NCBI GenBank assembly: GCA_000438175.1
Contig: FR900472.1
Coordinates: 125,305-167,707, forward strand
DNA: 42,403 nucleotides
Reading direction: 5' to 3'
Source of the DNA: Fusobacterium sp. CAG:439
GTDB taxonomy: Bacteria; Cyanobacteriota; Vampirovibrionia; Gastranaerophilales; Gastranaerophilaceae
The translations under genes and the position numbers were made by a program. Under the pieces are notes generated by a model. The model was not told the DNA's origin. It worked only from the letters and a program-made list of their open reading frames with translations, and did no database searches. Shown here one piece after another: positions 1 to 7,603 of this stretch. Numbering within the stretch: position 1 is the first letter of the stretch; every line of letters begins with the position of its first letter.

Positions 1-618
1 TACCTCGGCCGCCGCGGCGGTAAAGTTGTTAAGAATACAAAGTTAACGGAAGAAACATCATCGGTGCACGTTAAGCCGGAGAAACCCGAAAAGCCCGTTA
101 AACCTGAAAGCGTAATTGAAGAAACGCCTAAAAATGTTAAGACGGATGACACACCGAATGTAAAACCTGAAAATGTTGAGGAAACAGTTGAACCTGAAAG
201 ACCGAAATCAAAAAGACGGGGCAGAAAAAAACTTAAAGAAGCAACTGAAGATAAAATAAATCCGTCTGATATTCCTGATGCTAAAAAACCTTTTGTTCTC
301 GATAAAAAATATTTTGATTTTTCAAAAATTGAAGGAGAGCGCAAAGGAAACGTAGTTAAACAAATTGAAAACGGTAAAGTTAAACGGGAATTTGCCGCTG
401 ATGACGGTGAGCATTTGAGTTTTTATTCCGAATTTGATGATAGCGGAGTCAGAACTATGGATGTAGAATTCAGAGAGGACACAACCGTAAAATCAATTAG
501 AAAATACAAAAACGGTGAATTTTCAAAAATTTCTTTTTATGAGAAAGACGGTATAACCCTCGCCAAAAATTTTGAAGATGAAGATGAGGCACTTCGCTTC
601 GGTTTGGATTTTGAATAA
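1..618 (+). CDS. Hypothetical protein, 5'-truncated by the window edge
   Basis: The frame is open from base 1 to the TAA at 616-618, so the true start lies outside the window; the GTG at 64 is only the first possible internal start and has no ribosome binding site. The visible part has a Lys/Pro/Glu-rich linker (about residues 20-60, PEKPEKPVKPE-like), a basic patch (KSKRRGRKK), then a region of about 100 residues with repeated short strands of the type 'KxxxNGKV..REF' and 'KYKNGEFSKISFYEKDG', resembling MORN-variant or YD-like beta repeats. No enzyme motif is seen. The linker and repeats suggest an extended or surface-exposed protein, but this is inference. Similar 'KDG/NG' strands occur in the protein at 28625-30115. 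Confidence 0.75.
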   Translation, partial: YLGRRGGKVVKNTKLTEETSSVHVKPEKPEKPVKPESVIEETPKNVKTDDTPNVKPENVEETVEPERPKSKRRGRKKLKEATEDKINPSDIPDAKKPFVLDKKYFDFSKIEGERKGNVVKQIENGKVKREFAADDGEHLSFYSEFDDSGVRTMDVEFREDTTVKSIRKYKNGEFSKISFYEKDGITLAKNFEDEDEALRFGLDFE

Positions 619-619
619 C

Positions 620-656
620 AAAAAAAGACTTGAGATATTTTCCCAAGTCTTTTTTT
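620..656. terminator. Bidirectional intrinsic terminator
   Basis: An inverted repeat AAAAAAGACTTG / CAAGTCTTTTTT with an 11-nt loop sits between the convergent ends of the first gene (+) and fabZ (-). It has U-runs on both strands and can end transcription both ways. Confidence 0.85.
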
Positions 657-672
657 ACATAAAAGAAGATTT

Positions 673-1125
673 CTATTTTAGTGCAAAAGTCATATCAGCT
701 TCAACACAAACTTTTCCGTCAACTTTTCCGATACCGTGAGCCTTACAGATAGGACCTTTTACCTTTGTAAGTTCTATTTCCATATCAAATCTGTCACCGG
801 GTCTTACGATATTTTTAAATCTAACACCGTCAACTCCCGCATAAAGTGTTAATTTCCCTTTGAACTCAGGCATTGTCATTAACACCGGAGCGGAACACTG
901 TGCCATTGCTTCAAGCTGCAATACTCCGGGCATAATCGGGTTATTCGGGAAATGACCCTGGAAAAACTGTTCGTTCATTGTCATATTTTTGTAACCCTTA
1001 GCGTATTTACCCGGAACGCATTCTGTAATTCTGTCTACAAGTAAAAACGGATAACGATGAGGAATCATTTCCATAATCTGCATTGTGTCAAATTGCAAAA
1101 CTTCTTGTTTAGTTTCTTCTGTCAT
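673..1125 (-). CDS. fabZ: 3-hydroxyacyl-[acyl-carrier-protein] dehydratase FabZ
   Basis: FabZ dehydrates (3R)-hydroxyacyl-ACP in type II fatty acid synthesis in the cytoplasm. The hot-dog fold signature is clear: IPHRYPFLLVDRI near residue 21, then QGHFPNNPIMPGVLQLEAMAQ with catalytic His58 and Glu72 fourteen residues apart, as in known FabZ. I chose the ATG at 1125 (150 aa) rather than the upstream ATG at 1149 because a TAAGGAG ribosome binding site lies seven bases before it; that site also contains the lpxC stop codon, so the two genes are tightly coupled. It is the last gene of the rfaE2-lpxD-lpxC-fabZ run. lpxA, which often follows fabZ in cyanobacteria-like operons, is not here. Confidence 0.95.
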   Translation of the reverse strand: MTEETKQEVLQFDTMQIMEMIPHRYPFLLVDRITECVPGKYAKGYKNMTMNEQFFQGHFPNNPIMPGVLQLEAMAQCSAPVLMTMPEFKGKLTLYAGVDGVRFKNIVRPGDRFDMEIELTKVKGPICKAHGIGKVDGKVCVEADMTFALK

Positions 1126-1135
1126 TTTTTTCTCC

Positions 1136-1954
1136 TTATTTACATTCAATTAATTTATCTTTTAACATTTTTGCCGTTTTAATATGAACTGCATGACCTG
1201 CCTCTTTTACAAGTATCTGGCATTTCAGATTTAAAGGATTTACACCTGTTAAATATAAGTCGCCTATTAAATCCAAAATTTTATGTTTAACAGGTTCGTT
1301 TTCCGAACGTAATTCAGATGTATACCCGTCATCTTTAAGTCCGAGCGTATTTTCAATCGTAACTCCCTGAGCAAACCCAAGCATTTGAAATTTTCTTAAA
1401 TCTTTATAAAAACCGAAAGTTCTTGCTTCAATAATTTCCTGTTTGTTTTTGGGGTTATAAGCAACCCAGCGCCTTGCCAAATCAGGATGATCGTAATTAA
1501 CCGCATAAGAGATATAAAGCTCATCTGACGGGAGAATTACAAGGCTTGTTTTTCCGTTCAGATAATAAACAGGCTCGGATACCGTGAAACGTTTTGGTTT
1601 TTCAAATAAATGTTTTTCAACACCTGCTTTTTCAAAAAGTTCAACCCATTTTTTAGAACTTCCGTCAAGCGCGGGAACTTCCGTTTCGTCCATACAAATA
1701 TCAATACTGTCTATCCCGCAAAATGCCAGAGCGGCTGTCAAATGTTCCGTCAGCATTGCTTTTGCTTTTTTATTTCCGAGAACGACACAATGATCAGTTG
1801 CTAAAACATTATCAACCGATGCTTCAAACGGTTCAGCTCCGTTAACGAAATACCTTATTTTTCCTGTTTTTGAAGGAAAGAAATTTACCGTACACGGTTT
1901 ATTTTTCATTAAACCGTTACCTGATATTGAAGTTTCTTTAAGAATTGTGGTCAT
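1136..1954 (-). CDS. lpxC: UDP-3-O-acyl-N-acetylglucosamine deacetylase LpxC
   Basis: LpxC is the zinc-dependent deacetylase that commits UDP-3-O-acyl-GlcNAc to lipid A synthesis. Visible landmarks are [14 protein letters not shown] (zinc ligand His71), E-x-PALDGSS (about 92-100), EARTFGF (about 176-182), [12 protein letters not shown] (zinc ligands His224 and Asp228) and GHAVH near the end (His254, general acid). At 272 aa it has the usual single-LpxC length. Its start overlaps the end of lpxD by 17 bp and its stop lies inside the fabZ ribosome binding site, so the three genes form one transcript. The presence of lpxC argues for a true LPS outer membrane. Confidence 0.96.
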   Translation of the reverse strand: MTTILKETSISGNGLMKNKPCTVNFFPSKTGKIRYFVNGAEPFEASVDNVLATDHCVVLGNKKAKAMLTEHLTAALAFCGIDSIDICMDETEVPALDGSSKKWVELFEKAGVEKHLFEKPKRFTVSEPVYYLNGKTSLVILPSDELYISYAVNYDHPDLARRWVAYNPKNKQEIIEARTFGFYKDLRKFQMLGFAQGVTIENTLGLKDDGYTSELRSENEPVKHKILDLIGDLYLTGVNPLNLKCQILVKEAGHAVHIKTAKMLKDKLIECK

Positions 1955-3041
1955 TATTTATGTTATCCTCAAATTCTTTTAATAACGGTTCATATTTTCT
2001 GAATTTTGCAAAGATTTCCTGTGCATCTTTCAAAGTTTTCAGTTGTTTAATGAAATCTTTTCTCGGCATAGCAGGAATACCGACAACAATTGATTTTTCC
2101 GGGAATGATTTTGTTACCCCTGCTTTTGCGGTGATAATAGTATCCGAACCGATTTCGATATGATCAGCAAGACCTGCCTGACCTGCAATAACAACTCTGT
2201 CTCCGATTACGCAGCTTCCTGCAATACCTACCTGTGAAACAATTAAGCAGCCTTCACCGATTTTACAGTTATGACCGATCATAACAAGGTCATCAATTTT
2301 TGTATTGTTTCCGATAGTTGTATTTTCAATAGTTCCTCTGTCAATTGTAGTGTTAGCACCGATTTCAACATTATTTCCGATTACAACCGCACCGATTGAA
2401 GGAATTTTAAAGATAACATGTTTTGCATTGGTTTCTTTGATTTCTCCATCTTTTCTTGCCTGTTCGATGTTATCCGGATTTTCGGTTACGAAGCTGAAAC
2501 CGTCTGCTCCTAAAGATACGCCGTGATGAAGTATAACGTCGTCTCCTACCTGAACTCTGTCGCCTATGTTAACTCCTGCATGGAAGAAGCAGTTTCTGCC
2601 TATTTTTGCTCCGCCGCCAATGTAAGAATTCGCAAGAATTTTAGTGTTGTCGCCGATAACAGCATCTCTTGATATTACTACATTAGGACCAATCTGGACA
2701 TTTTCACCTAATTTAGCGGTTTCGTGAACGGTTGCAGTCGGATGAACTCCTTTATTTACTTCAGGTGCAACGTAAAACATATTTAATAATTTCATCATTG
2801 CTAACCTTGGTCTTTCCACTTCAATCGTAGTAAGCCCGTCTATTTGAACCCCCAACGGAACAAGTGCCGCTTTAGCCTTAGATTTTGCGAGATTTGCAAT
2901 TTCTTCTTCACCAAGAGCAAGAGCAAGTGTATTTTCATCAGATAATAACGGCGGTGCAATTTGTGAAATTTTAACGTCTTCCGCTTTTGTCAGCATACCG
3001 CCTGTGATATGCGCAATTTCTTCTAATGTAAAAGTTTTCAT
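1938..3041 (-). CDS. lpxD: UDP-3-O-acylglucosamine N-acyltransferase LpxD
   Basis: LpxD adds the second 3-hydroxyacyl chain to UDP-3-O-acylglucosamine. The N-terminal 100 residues match the uridine-binding domain ([15 protein letters not shown]...), followed by a left-handed beta-helix of hexapeptide repeats from about 100 to 310, containing [14 protein letters not shown] (about 171-184) and the [10 protein letters not shown] stretch with the probable catalytic His257. The C-terminal helix (about 320-367) is expected for LpxD. Length 367 aa is typical. An AAGGAGATAA ribosome binding site precedes the ATG. It follows rfaE2 by 21 bp and overlaps lpxC. Confidence 0.96.
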   Translation of the reverse strand: MKTFTLEEIAHITGGMLTKAEDVKISQIAPPLLSDENTLALALGEEEIANLAKSKAKAALVPLGVQIDGLTTIEVERPRLAMMKLLNMFYVAPEVNKGVHPTATVHETAKLGENVQIGPNVVISRDAVIGDNTKILANSYIGGGAKIGRNCFFHAGVNIGDRVQVGDDVILHHGVSLGADGFSFVTENPDNIEQARKDGEIKETNAKHVIFKIPSIGAVVIGNNVEIGANTTIDRGTIENTTIGNNTKIDDLVMIGHNCKIGEGCLIVSQVGIAGSCVIGDRVVIAGQAGLADHIEIGSDTIITAKAGVTKSFPEKSIVVGIPAMPRKDFIKQLKTLKDAQEIFAKFRKYEPLLKEFEDNINNDHNS

Positions 3042-3062
3042 AAACTTATCTCCTTATATAAA

Positions 3063-3524
3063 TTAATTTTTCATTTTGTTAATAATATTTGTTGTTGATT
3101 TACCATCGACAAATTCGATAAATTCAACTCTTGTTCCGTTTTTTTTCATAATGTCAGCTTCAGGAAGCGTTTCCATAGTATAATCCGCCCCTTTAGTATA
3201 AACATCAGGTTTCATTTCATCCAAGAGATTTTTAGGACTGTCTTCATCAAATAATACCACATAATCCACGCATCTCAAAGCACTTAATATTTCTGCACGG
3301 TCAAGTTCACAATTAACAGGCCGTGACGGACCTTTTATGCTCTTAACGGATTTATCCGAATTCAATAATACTATTAAAAAATCACCGAAAGTTTTTGTCT
3401 TTTCAAGATATCTTACATGTCCGACATGCAGTATATCAAAGCATCCGTTAGTGGTAACTACTGTTTTGCCCGCGTGATGAATAGTATCGATTAAGGCTCT
3501 TAAATCTTCTCTTTTTACTAACAT
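3063..3524 (-). CDS. rfaE2: Heptose 1-phosphate adenylyltransferase domain protein (RfaE2-like)
   Basis: This stand-alone nucleotidyltransferase corresponds to the C-terminal half of HldE (RfaE domain II), which makes ADP-D-glycero-beta-D-manno-heptose for the LPS inner core. Motifs are TNGCFDILHVGHVRYL (HxGH nucleotide-binding motif, about residues 25-40) and the C-terminal GKSTTNII signature. At 153 aa there is no kinase domain, so a separate RfaE1-like kinase must lie elsewhere if the pathway is complete. It is the first gene of the lpxD-lpxC-fabZ operon, which fits core/lipid A supply. Glycerol-3-phosphate or FAD-type cytidylyl/adenylyltransferases share the fold, but GKSTTNI and the context favour RfaE2. 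Confidence 0.9.
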   Translation of the reverse strand: MLVKREDLRALIDTIHHAGKTVVTTNGCFDILHVGHVRYLEKTKTFGDFLIVLLNSDKSVKSIKGPSRPVNCELDRAEILSALRCVDYVVLFDEDSPKNLLDEMKPDVYTKGADYTMETLPEADIMKKNGTRVEFIEFVDGKSTTNIINKMKN

Positions 3525-3595
3525 ATCCCTGTTTCCTTAACATAATTGTACCAAAAACAGGTCAGATAATCTCACAGGTTTAACAAAAAGTAATA

Positions 3596-3778
3596 TTAAA
3601 CAACTTTATCCAGAACTTTACCGAGAACATCGCCTATTTTATATGTGCCTTCTTTAAGTTCAGGCTGTTTTTGTTTAAAATATTGTTTAACTTTTTCCAT
3701 TTGAATTTCTTTTTGAATATCATCAAAACGTGTCGGAATTCTGTCTAAATTTTTGTTGATTGAAGTTGCAATTTTCAT
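3596..3778 (-). CDS. Small hypothetical protein, 60 aa
   Basis: A 60-residue charged, probably helical protein (MKIATSINKNLDRIP...) with no recognised domain. An AGGAG ribosome binding site about nine bases before the ATG supports translation. It lies 71 bp upstream of rfaE2 on the same strand and could share its transcript. It ends in a short amphipathic stretch (IGDVLGKVLDKVV). Function unknown. Confidence 0.6.
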   Translation of the reverse strand: MKIATSINKNLDRIPTRFDDIQKEIQMEKVKQYFKQKQPELKEGTYKIGDVLGKVLDKVV

Positions 3779-3851
3779 ATTAATTTTTCTCCTGTTATTT
3801 CAATAAAGAAAAATCAAGTTTAAAATTGCGTCAATGTAAAGTTATATAAAT

Positions 3852-4001
3852 TTATGCAATTTGACAGGTTTGTTCCAGCATATCAAAGGTCGTACGGGGC
3901 ATTTCAAAGTCTTGAGGATTTACTTTAACCCCGTTTAATTCAGCGGATTCTTTTTTTATGTCCTTTTCCAAAATCTGGACATTATTTTGGTTATTATCCA
4001 T
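3852..4001 (-). CDS. Microprotein, 49 aa, shares C-terminal motif with the 45-aa neighbour
   Basis: This open frame starts ATG GAT AAT AAC and ends GCA TAA. It encodes 49 residues beginning MDNNQNNVQILEKD and ending EMPRTTFDMLEQTCQIA. An AAAGGGA ribosome binding site lies about nine bases upstream. Its last 19 residues align without gaps to those of the small protein at 4173-4310, with ten identities (consensus PR-x-T-x-D-x-LE-x-T-x-QIA at the very C-terminus), while the N-terminal halves differ. Two adjacent ORFs that conserve the same C-terminus are unlikely by chance, so I treat both as real. No known family recognised. Confidence 0.6.
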   Translation of the reverse strand: MDNNQNNVQILEKDIKKESAELNGVKVNPQDFEMPRTTFDMLEQTCQIA

Positions 4002-4069
4002 AATATATATTCCCTTTCTTCAGGCGGGAGGGGTAAATTATTTCCCAGTCCGATATCCATTGTATATAT

Positions 4070-4100
4070 ATTATACATTAAAAAAATTATTTGGATACAA
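4070..4100 (-). promoter_or_regulatory. Possible promoter of the 49-aa microprotein gene
   Basis: On the minus strand a TTGTAT box (4095-4100) and a TATAAT box (4070-4075) are separated by 19 bp, slightly long, about 70 bp before the ATG at 4001. Confidence 0.35.
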
Positions 4101-4141
4101 CCTGAATGGGTAATATTTATTTTTTATTTTATAATAATAAG

Positions 4142-4167
4142 AAAGCCCGCTTGTAACGGGCTTTTTT
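4142..4167. terminator. Intrinsic terminator between the two microprotein genes
   Basis: AAAGCCCG / CGGGCTTT form an eight-base stem with a seven-base loop just after the stop of the 45-aa gene (minus strand). The T-run is stronger on the plus strand (TTTTTTA); on the minus strand the tail is TTTCTTATTATT. It implies that the two microproteins are separate transcription units. Confidence 0.65.
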
Positions 4168-4172
4168 AGTTT

Positions 4173-4310
4173 CTAAGCAATTTGTAACGTTTCTTCCAAA
4201 AAGTCTGAAGTGAGACGTGGTATGTCAACTTCTTTTTTCAGATATTTTGAAGGATGTTTTACGCAATCAATTTTCGCTTCCTGACATTTTTCTGTTTCAT
4301 TTTTTTTCAT
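4173..4310 (-). CDS. Microprotein, 45 aa, paralogue of the 49-aa neighbour
   Basis: The frame runs from ATG at 4310 to TAG at 4173-4175. It encodes 45 residues beginning MKKNETEKCQEAKIDCVKH and ending DIPRLTSDFLEETLQIA, the same C-terminal pattern as the protein at 3852-4001. A GGAG ribosome binding site lies about eleven bases upstream. It has two cysteines near the N-terminus whereas its neighbour has one near the C-terminus. There is no signal peptide. It could be a regulatory microprotein, a peptide precursor or a toxin/antitoxin partner; nothing in the sequence decides. Confidence 0.6.
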   Translation of the reverse strand: MKKNETEKCQEAKIDCVKHPSKYLKKEVDIPRLTSDFLEETLQIA

Positions 4311-4399
4311 AATAATATAATCTCCATAGTTTTCCCTATTATTATAAAAACAATCAAAAAACGAAAATTGTTATTTTTAATTTATTTTATTAATATATA

Positions 4400-4633
4400 T
4401 TAACTATACATTGTAAACTTACGTTCGTTTGTGACTTTACAATCAGGATTAACCAAACCTTTTAAGAATTTGGGGATTTTTCGAAATACTTTTGCAGGTT
4501 TATTATCGTAATAACTTCCTAAACTTAATCTTTCTTTTATAAAGCGGCCTGCATTTTCCGCCGAAGGTTTTTCCATGACTGTCGAAGCCCAGCCTTTAGA
4601 CAGCGGGGTAATTGTTAATTTTTTAATTTGCAT
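4400..4633 (-). CDS. Small hypothetical protein, 77 aa
   Basis: A basic 77-residue protein (MQIKKLTITPLSKGWAST...) with no recognised domain. I chose the ATG at 4633 rather than the longer frame from 4669, because it begins just after the asd stop codon and has GGAG at a workable distance, inside the last codons of asd. It is thus probably translationally coupled to asd and would be the last gene of that transcript. Function unknown. Confidence 0.55.
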   Translation of the reverse strand: MQIKKLTITPLSKGWASTVMEKPSAENAGRFIKERLSLGSYYDNKPAKVFRKIPKFLKGLVNPDCKVTNERKFTMYS

Positions 4634-4635
4634 AT

Positions 4636-5652
4636 TTAATAAAGCTCCATTTCTATTACTTTTTGACAAATTCTTACTGTATTTAAGGCTGCGCCTATTC
4701 TGAGATTATCGGCTACGCACCATAGTGAAATCCCGTTATTAAATGCCAGATTTTTTCTTATTCTTCCGGCAAATACAGGATCAACTCCTGATGCGTCACG
4801 CGTTGTCGGATATTCAAAGTTATCAGGATTGTCAATAACTTTTATTCCGAATGAATTTTTTAAGATTTCACGAACTTCATCAGGCGAAATTTCATTTTCA
4901 AATTCTATATCAACGGCTTCCGAGTGTCCGTTATAAACGGGAACACGGGCTGCTGTGCATGAAATCGGTAAATCTTCGGGTAGATGAAGAATTTTTTTTG
5001 TTTCTTTAACAACTTTCATTTCTTCTTTTGTGTAACCGTTTTCACAGAATACATCTATTTGAGGGATTACGTTAAATGAAATCGGTTTTTTGAAACATTT
5101 ATTTTCAAATTCTTCACCCTCAAGTGTTGCTTTTGTGTTTGCGGTCAGCTCATTAATAGCCGCAAGACCTGCTCCTGAAACAGCCTGATAAGTTGAAACA
5201 ATTAATCTTTTTATTTTCGCTTTTTCATGAAGCGGTTTTAAAACAAGCATTAACTGTGAAGTTGAACAGTTAGGGTTTGCAATAATGCCTTTGTGTTTTC
5301 TCAAATCTTCATCGTTTACATAAGCGATTACAAGAGGGACATTTTCATCCATTCTGAAAGCAGATGAGTTGTCGATGAGTACTCCTCCCCTTTTAACAAT
5401 TTCGGGTGCAAATTTTTGAGATGTCGTTCCGCCTGCTGATGCAAGTACAATGTTCACTCCGTCGAAACTTTCGGGTTTAGCTTCTTCAACCGTGTAGGTT
5501 TTGCCTTGAAATTCCAATGTCGTACCTGCTGACTTTGCGCTTGATAAGAATTTAATTTCATTAAATTCAATTCCTAATTCGTCAACGATTTTTGTAATTT
5601 CTCTGCCTACAACGCCTGTTGCTCCGAGAATTGCGATGTTTGGTTTTTTCAT
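4636..5652 (-). CDS. asd: Aspartate-semialdehyde dehydrogenase
   Basis: Asd reduces aspartyl-4-phosphate to aspartate semialdehyde with NADPH, the branch point to lysine/diaminopimelate, threonine and methionine. The sequence shows the N-terminal Rossmann motif ILGATGVVGRE, the catalytic cysteine in NPNCSTSQ, and the conserved SGAG and C-terminal substrate-binding segments. At 338 aa the length is normal. The ATG at 5652 is preferred over the TTG at 5667 because AAAGG lies upstream of the ATG. The gene lies downstream of a prepilin gene and dapB on the same strand, so the two DAP-pathway genes are close but separated by the prepilin. Confidence 0.95.
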   Translation of the reverse strand: MKKPNIAILGATGVVGREITKIVDELGIEFNEIKFLSSAKSAGTTLEFQGKTYTVEEAKPESFDGVNIVLASAGGTTSQKFAPEIVKRGGVLIDNSSAFRMDENVPLVIAYVNDEDLRKHKGIIANPNCSTSQLMLVLKPLHEKAKIKRLIVSTYQAVSGAGLAAINELTANTKATLEGEEFENKCFKKPISFNVIPQIDVFCENGYTKEEMKVVKETKKILHLPEDLPISCTAARVPVYNGHSEAVDIEFENEISPDEVREILKNSFGIKVIDNPDNFEYPTTRDASGVDPVFAGRIRKNLAFNNGISLWCVADNLRIGAALNTVRICQKVIEMELY

Positions 5653-5706
5653 TCTGCTGCCTTTCAAAATTCTGTATATCAGTCAAGATAATATTGCCTT
5701 GTTATG

Positions 5707-5715
5707 ATTATAGCA
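5707..5715 (-). promoter_or_regulatory. Extended -10 promoter of asd
   Basis: The minus strand reads TGCTATAAT (TGn plus a perfect -10 box) about 55 bp before the asd ATG, immediately downstream of the prepilin stop codon. No good -35 box is visible, as expected for an extended -10 promoter. Confidence 0.6.
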
Positions 5716-5728
5716 CAATGAATTTATA

Positions 5729-6480
5729 TTACCAGAGGTTTTCTTTGTCAATTTCCCAGCCGTTTCTCATTATTTTTTCAAAGCAGTAATATCCACGACC
5801 GGACTTACTGCAGTCTGCATCTACCTGTTCATCTGTCAAATCCCGTCCGGCAGGTACAAATCCGCGTTCGGAGAATACAAATATAAAAGTATCTTTACCT
5901 ATCACATTCGGCAGTTTTTTCCCATTTATGTCTACGTAGACTGCAACATAATTTTTGTTCTCAACATTCACTCCCCAGAAGCTGCCATTGTCATTGTAAG
6001 CATCAACACTTACTGTATAGCCGTCAATAGTACTGAAAACAACAATATTGTAACCAAGTCCTATGTTGCCGCGATCCCAGGAAGGTGTGCCGCCGTTAAG
6101 AAGTTTTGTGCCTTTATCAGCCCAGCATCCTGCTTTGTCAAAACATTCATTAGTTATTTTTATATATGGTTTTAGTGCCATATTATACCAGTTTTGTATA
6201 CTCTGAGAGTTGGCGTCTTGAATTTCATAAAGTGAAGAGTAATCTCCGTCCTTTTGCACGGTAAATAACATAGCCTGTGACATAACTGAATACATTTTTT
6301 TTAATTGAGCAACTGCGGCTTTATTTCTGTAATTTGCAATTAAAGCCGGCATTGTCATAGCCGCGACAACTCCGATAATACCGAGGGTAATTAAAACTTC
6401 CGCTAAAGTAAAACCTCTTAGCCCCTTACAACAAGCGACCTTTGCGGGGGGGGGGCAACCCTTAACGCTTTAAAATTCAT
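5729..6480 (-). CDS. Prepilin-like (type IV pilin/pseudopilin) protein A, start and body in different frames at a C10 tract
   Basis: The gene begins at ATG 6480 behind a perfect AAGGAGG site and reads MNFKALRVAPPP, then passes through ten C (minus strand) and hits a stop after about 20 codons. The pilin body lies in another frame: KGLRGFTLAEVLITLGIIGVVAA, the class III/pseudopilin leader with a prepilin peptidase site at RG|FTLAE, followed by about 200 residues (MTMPALIANYRNK to KENLW at 5729) with paired cysteines. With eleven or eight C the two parts fuse into one normal prepilin. As written, the gene is off. The downstream ATG at 6358 lies inside the hydrophobic helix and cannot give a functional pilin. 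Probable role: minor pilin or pseudopilin of a surface filament or secretion system. Confidence 0.85.
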
Positions 6481-6496
6481 AATTTTAGCCTCCTTT
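6430..6496 (-). repeat. 67-bp prepilin leader repeat, copy 1
   Basis: This block covers the ribosome binding site, start codon, leader codons and C10 tract of prepilin A. It matches 10484-10550 at 66 of 67 positions, while the mature parts of the two pilins differ. Confidence 0.9.
6446..6455. repeat. G10 homopolymer (C10 in the coding strand of prepilin A)
   Basis: Ten consecutive G on the plus strand, inside the eighth to twelfth codons of prepilin A, in a low-GC genome. Gain of one or loss of two bases restores the frame. Confidence 0.95.
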
Positions 6497-6528
6497 ATAT
6501 TATTTCTTCCAATTTCATTATTTATTAT

Positions 6529-7278
6529 TTACATTATATTGTCAAGACCATATACAAAGTCGTTGTTTTTCGCAATATGCTTAACTGCTAATAAAACGCC
6601 CTGCATATAGCATTTTCTGTCCATAGAGTCGTGTCTTATCGTCATAATCTGACCTGATGAACCAAATATAACTTCCTGAGATGCGATGTAACCCGGCATT
6701 CTGACAGAATGAATATGAATATTTGAATATGATGTGCCGCCTCGTGCACCTTCTATGGTTTCTGTTTCAGGACAATTGTTTTTTGCAAAATCTTCTTTAA
6801 CCTCTGCCATCATAGCAGCAGTTTTAATTGCAGTACCTGAGGGAGCGTCTTTCTTCTGGTTATGATGAAGCTCGATAATTTCCGCATTATCAAAATATTT
6901 TGCTGCCTGTTTTGCAAACATCATCATTAATACGGCACCTGTTGAAAAATTAGGAGCAATAAGACAGCCTGTATTTTTTTCCTGTGAAAGTTTTTTTAGC
7001 TCTTCAATCTGCTCATCTGTCAAACCTGTTGTACCTATGACTATTTTTATTCCGTTATTTAAGCAGTATTTTGCGTTTTCAAAAATAGATTTTGGCTGTG
7101 TAAAATCAACAAGGACATCAATATCTGTTACTCTTGCCGCATCTTCTATATGGTGATACATTTCTGTACTTGCAATATCAATTTTTGCAACTAATTCTGT
7201 TTCGGGGCATTCTGTAACAGCTTGAACCACTTCCTGTCCCATTTTTCCTAAAGCTCCGCATACAGCTACTTTAATCAT
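6529..7278 (-). CDS. dapB: 4-hydroxy-tetrahydrodipicolinate reductase DapB
   Basis: DapB makes tetrahydrodipicolinate in the diaminopimelate/lysine pathway using NAD(P)H. Landmarks are the N-terminal GALGKMGQ nucleotide-binding loop, the ELHHNQKKDAPSGTA signature (about residues 137-151) containing the catalytic His pair and Lys, and the C-terminal RHDSMDRKCYMQGVLLAV segment. Length 249 aa is typical. AAGGAG precedes the ATG. The prepilin A gene starts 48 bp downstream on the same strand and asd follows it. Confidence 0.96.
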   Translation of the reverse strand: MIKVAVCGALGKMGQEVVQAVTECPETELVAKIDIASTEMYHHIEDAARVTDIDVLVDFTQPKSIFENAKYCLNNGIKIVIGTTGLTDEQIEELKKLSQEKNTGCLIAPNFSTGAVLMMMFAKQAAKYFDNAEIIELHHNQKKDAPSGTAIKTAAMMAEVKEDFAKNNCPETETIEGARGGTSYSNIHIHSVRMPGYIASQEVIFGSSGQIMTIRHDSMDRKCYMQGVLLAVKHIAKNNDFVYGLDNIM

Positions 7279-7369
7279 AACTTTTCTCCTTACTTTTCTT
7301 TAACTTTATCATAAAAATAAATTGTCTGTGTTAAAATATGATAGGTATGAGTAATAAGGAGAGAAAAAG

Positions 7370-7603
7370 ATGGCAGATGCTAAAATTTTGGCTACAATTG
7401 AAAGAAGCGAAACAGAACAATTACAAATTTCGGTAAGCGAATATAAAGGAAGAAGCTACCTGAATATGAGAATATTCTACACAACCGATGACGGTGCAAC
7501 TTGGCTTCCGACAAAAAAAGGTGTAACTTTTGCTCCTGACCAGCTTGATTTGTTGGAAGAAGCTATTCAGGCTGCAAGACAGGAATTCATGTCTGAGGAA
7601 TAA
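7370..7603 (+). CDS. PC4/p15-like single-stranded DNA-binding protein
   Basis: A 77-aa protein resembling the transcriptional coactivator PC4 (p15) C-terminal domain: a curved beta-sheet (about residues 5-58) with the pattern 'VSEYKGRSYLNMRIFYTTDDG..WLPTKKGVTF', then an amphipathic helix (DQLDLLEEAIQAARQEF). In other bacteria this fold binds ssDNA as a dimer. AAGGAG lies before the ATG. Its stop codon overlaps the priA start (TAATG), so the two are coupled; an ssDNA-binding role next to a replication-restart helicase makes sense. No homology search was possible, but the PTKKGV motif is characteristic. Confidence 0.75.
   Translation: MADAKILATIERSETEQLQISVSEYKGRSYLNMRIFYTTDDGATWLPTKKGVTFAPDQLDLLEEAIQAARQEFMSEE

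Noticed and set aside
6340..6358. ATG at 6358 (and the equivalent site in prepilin B) as the start of short pilin-like genes
   Set aside because: It lies inside the conserved hydrophobic helix, has no ribosome binding site, and would remove the leader and half of the membrane anchor; the true start is upstream of the homopolymer.
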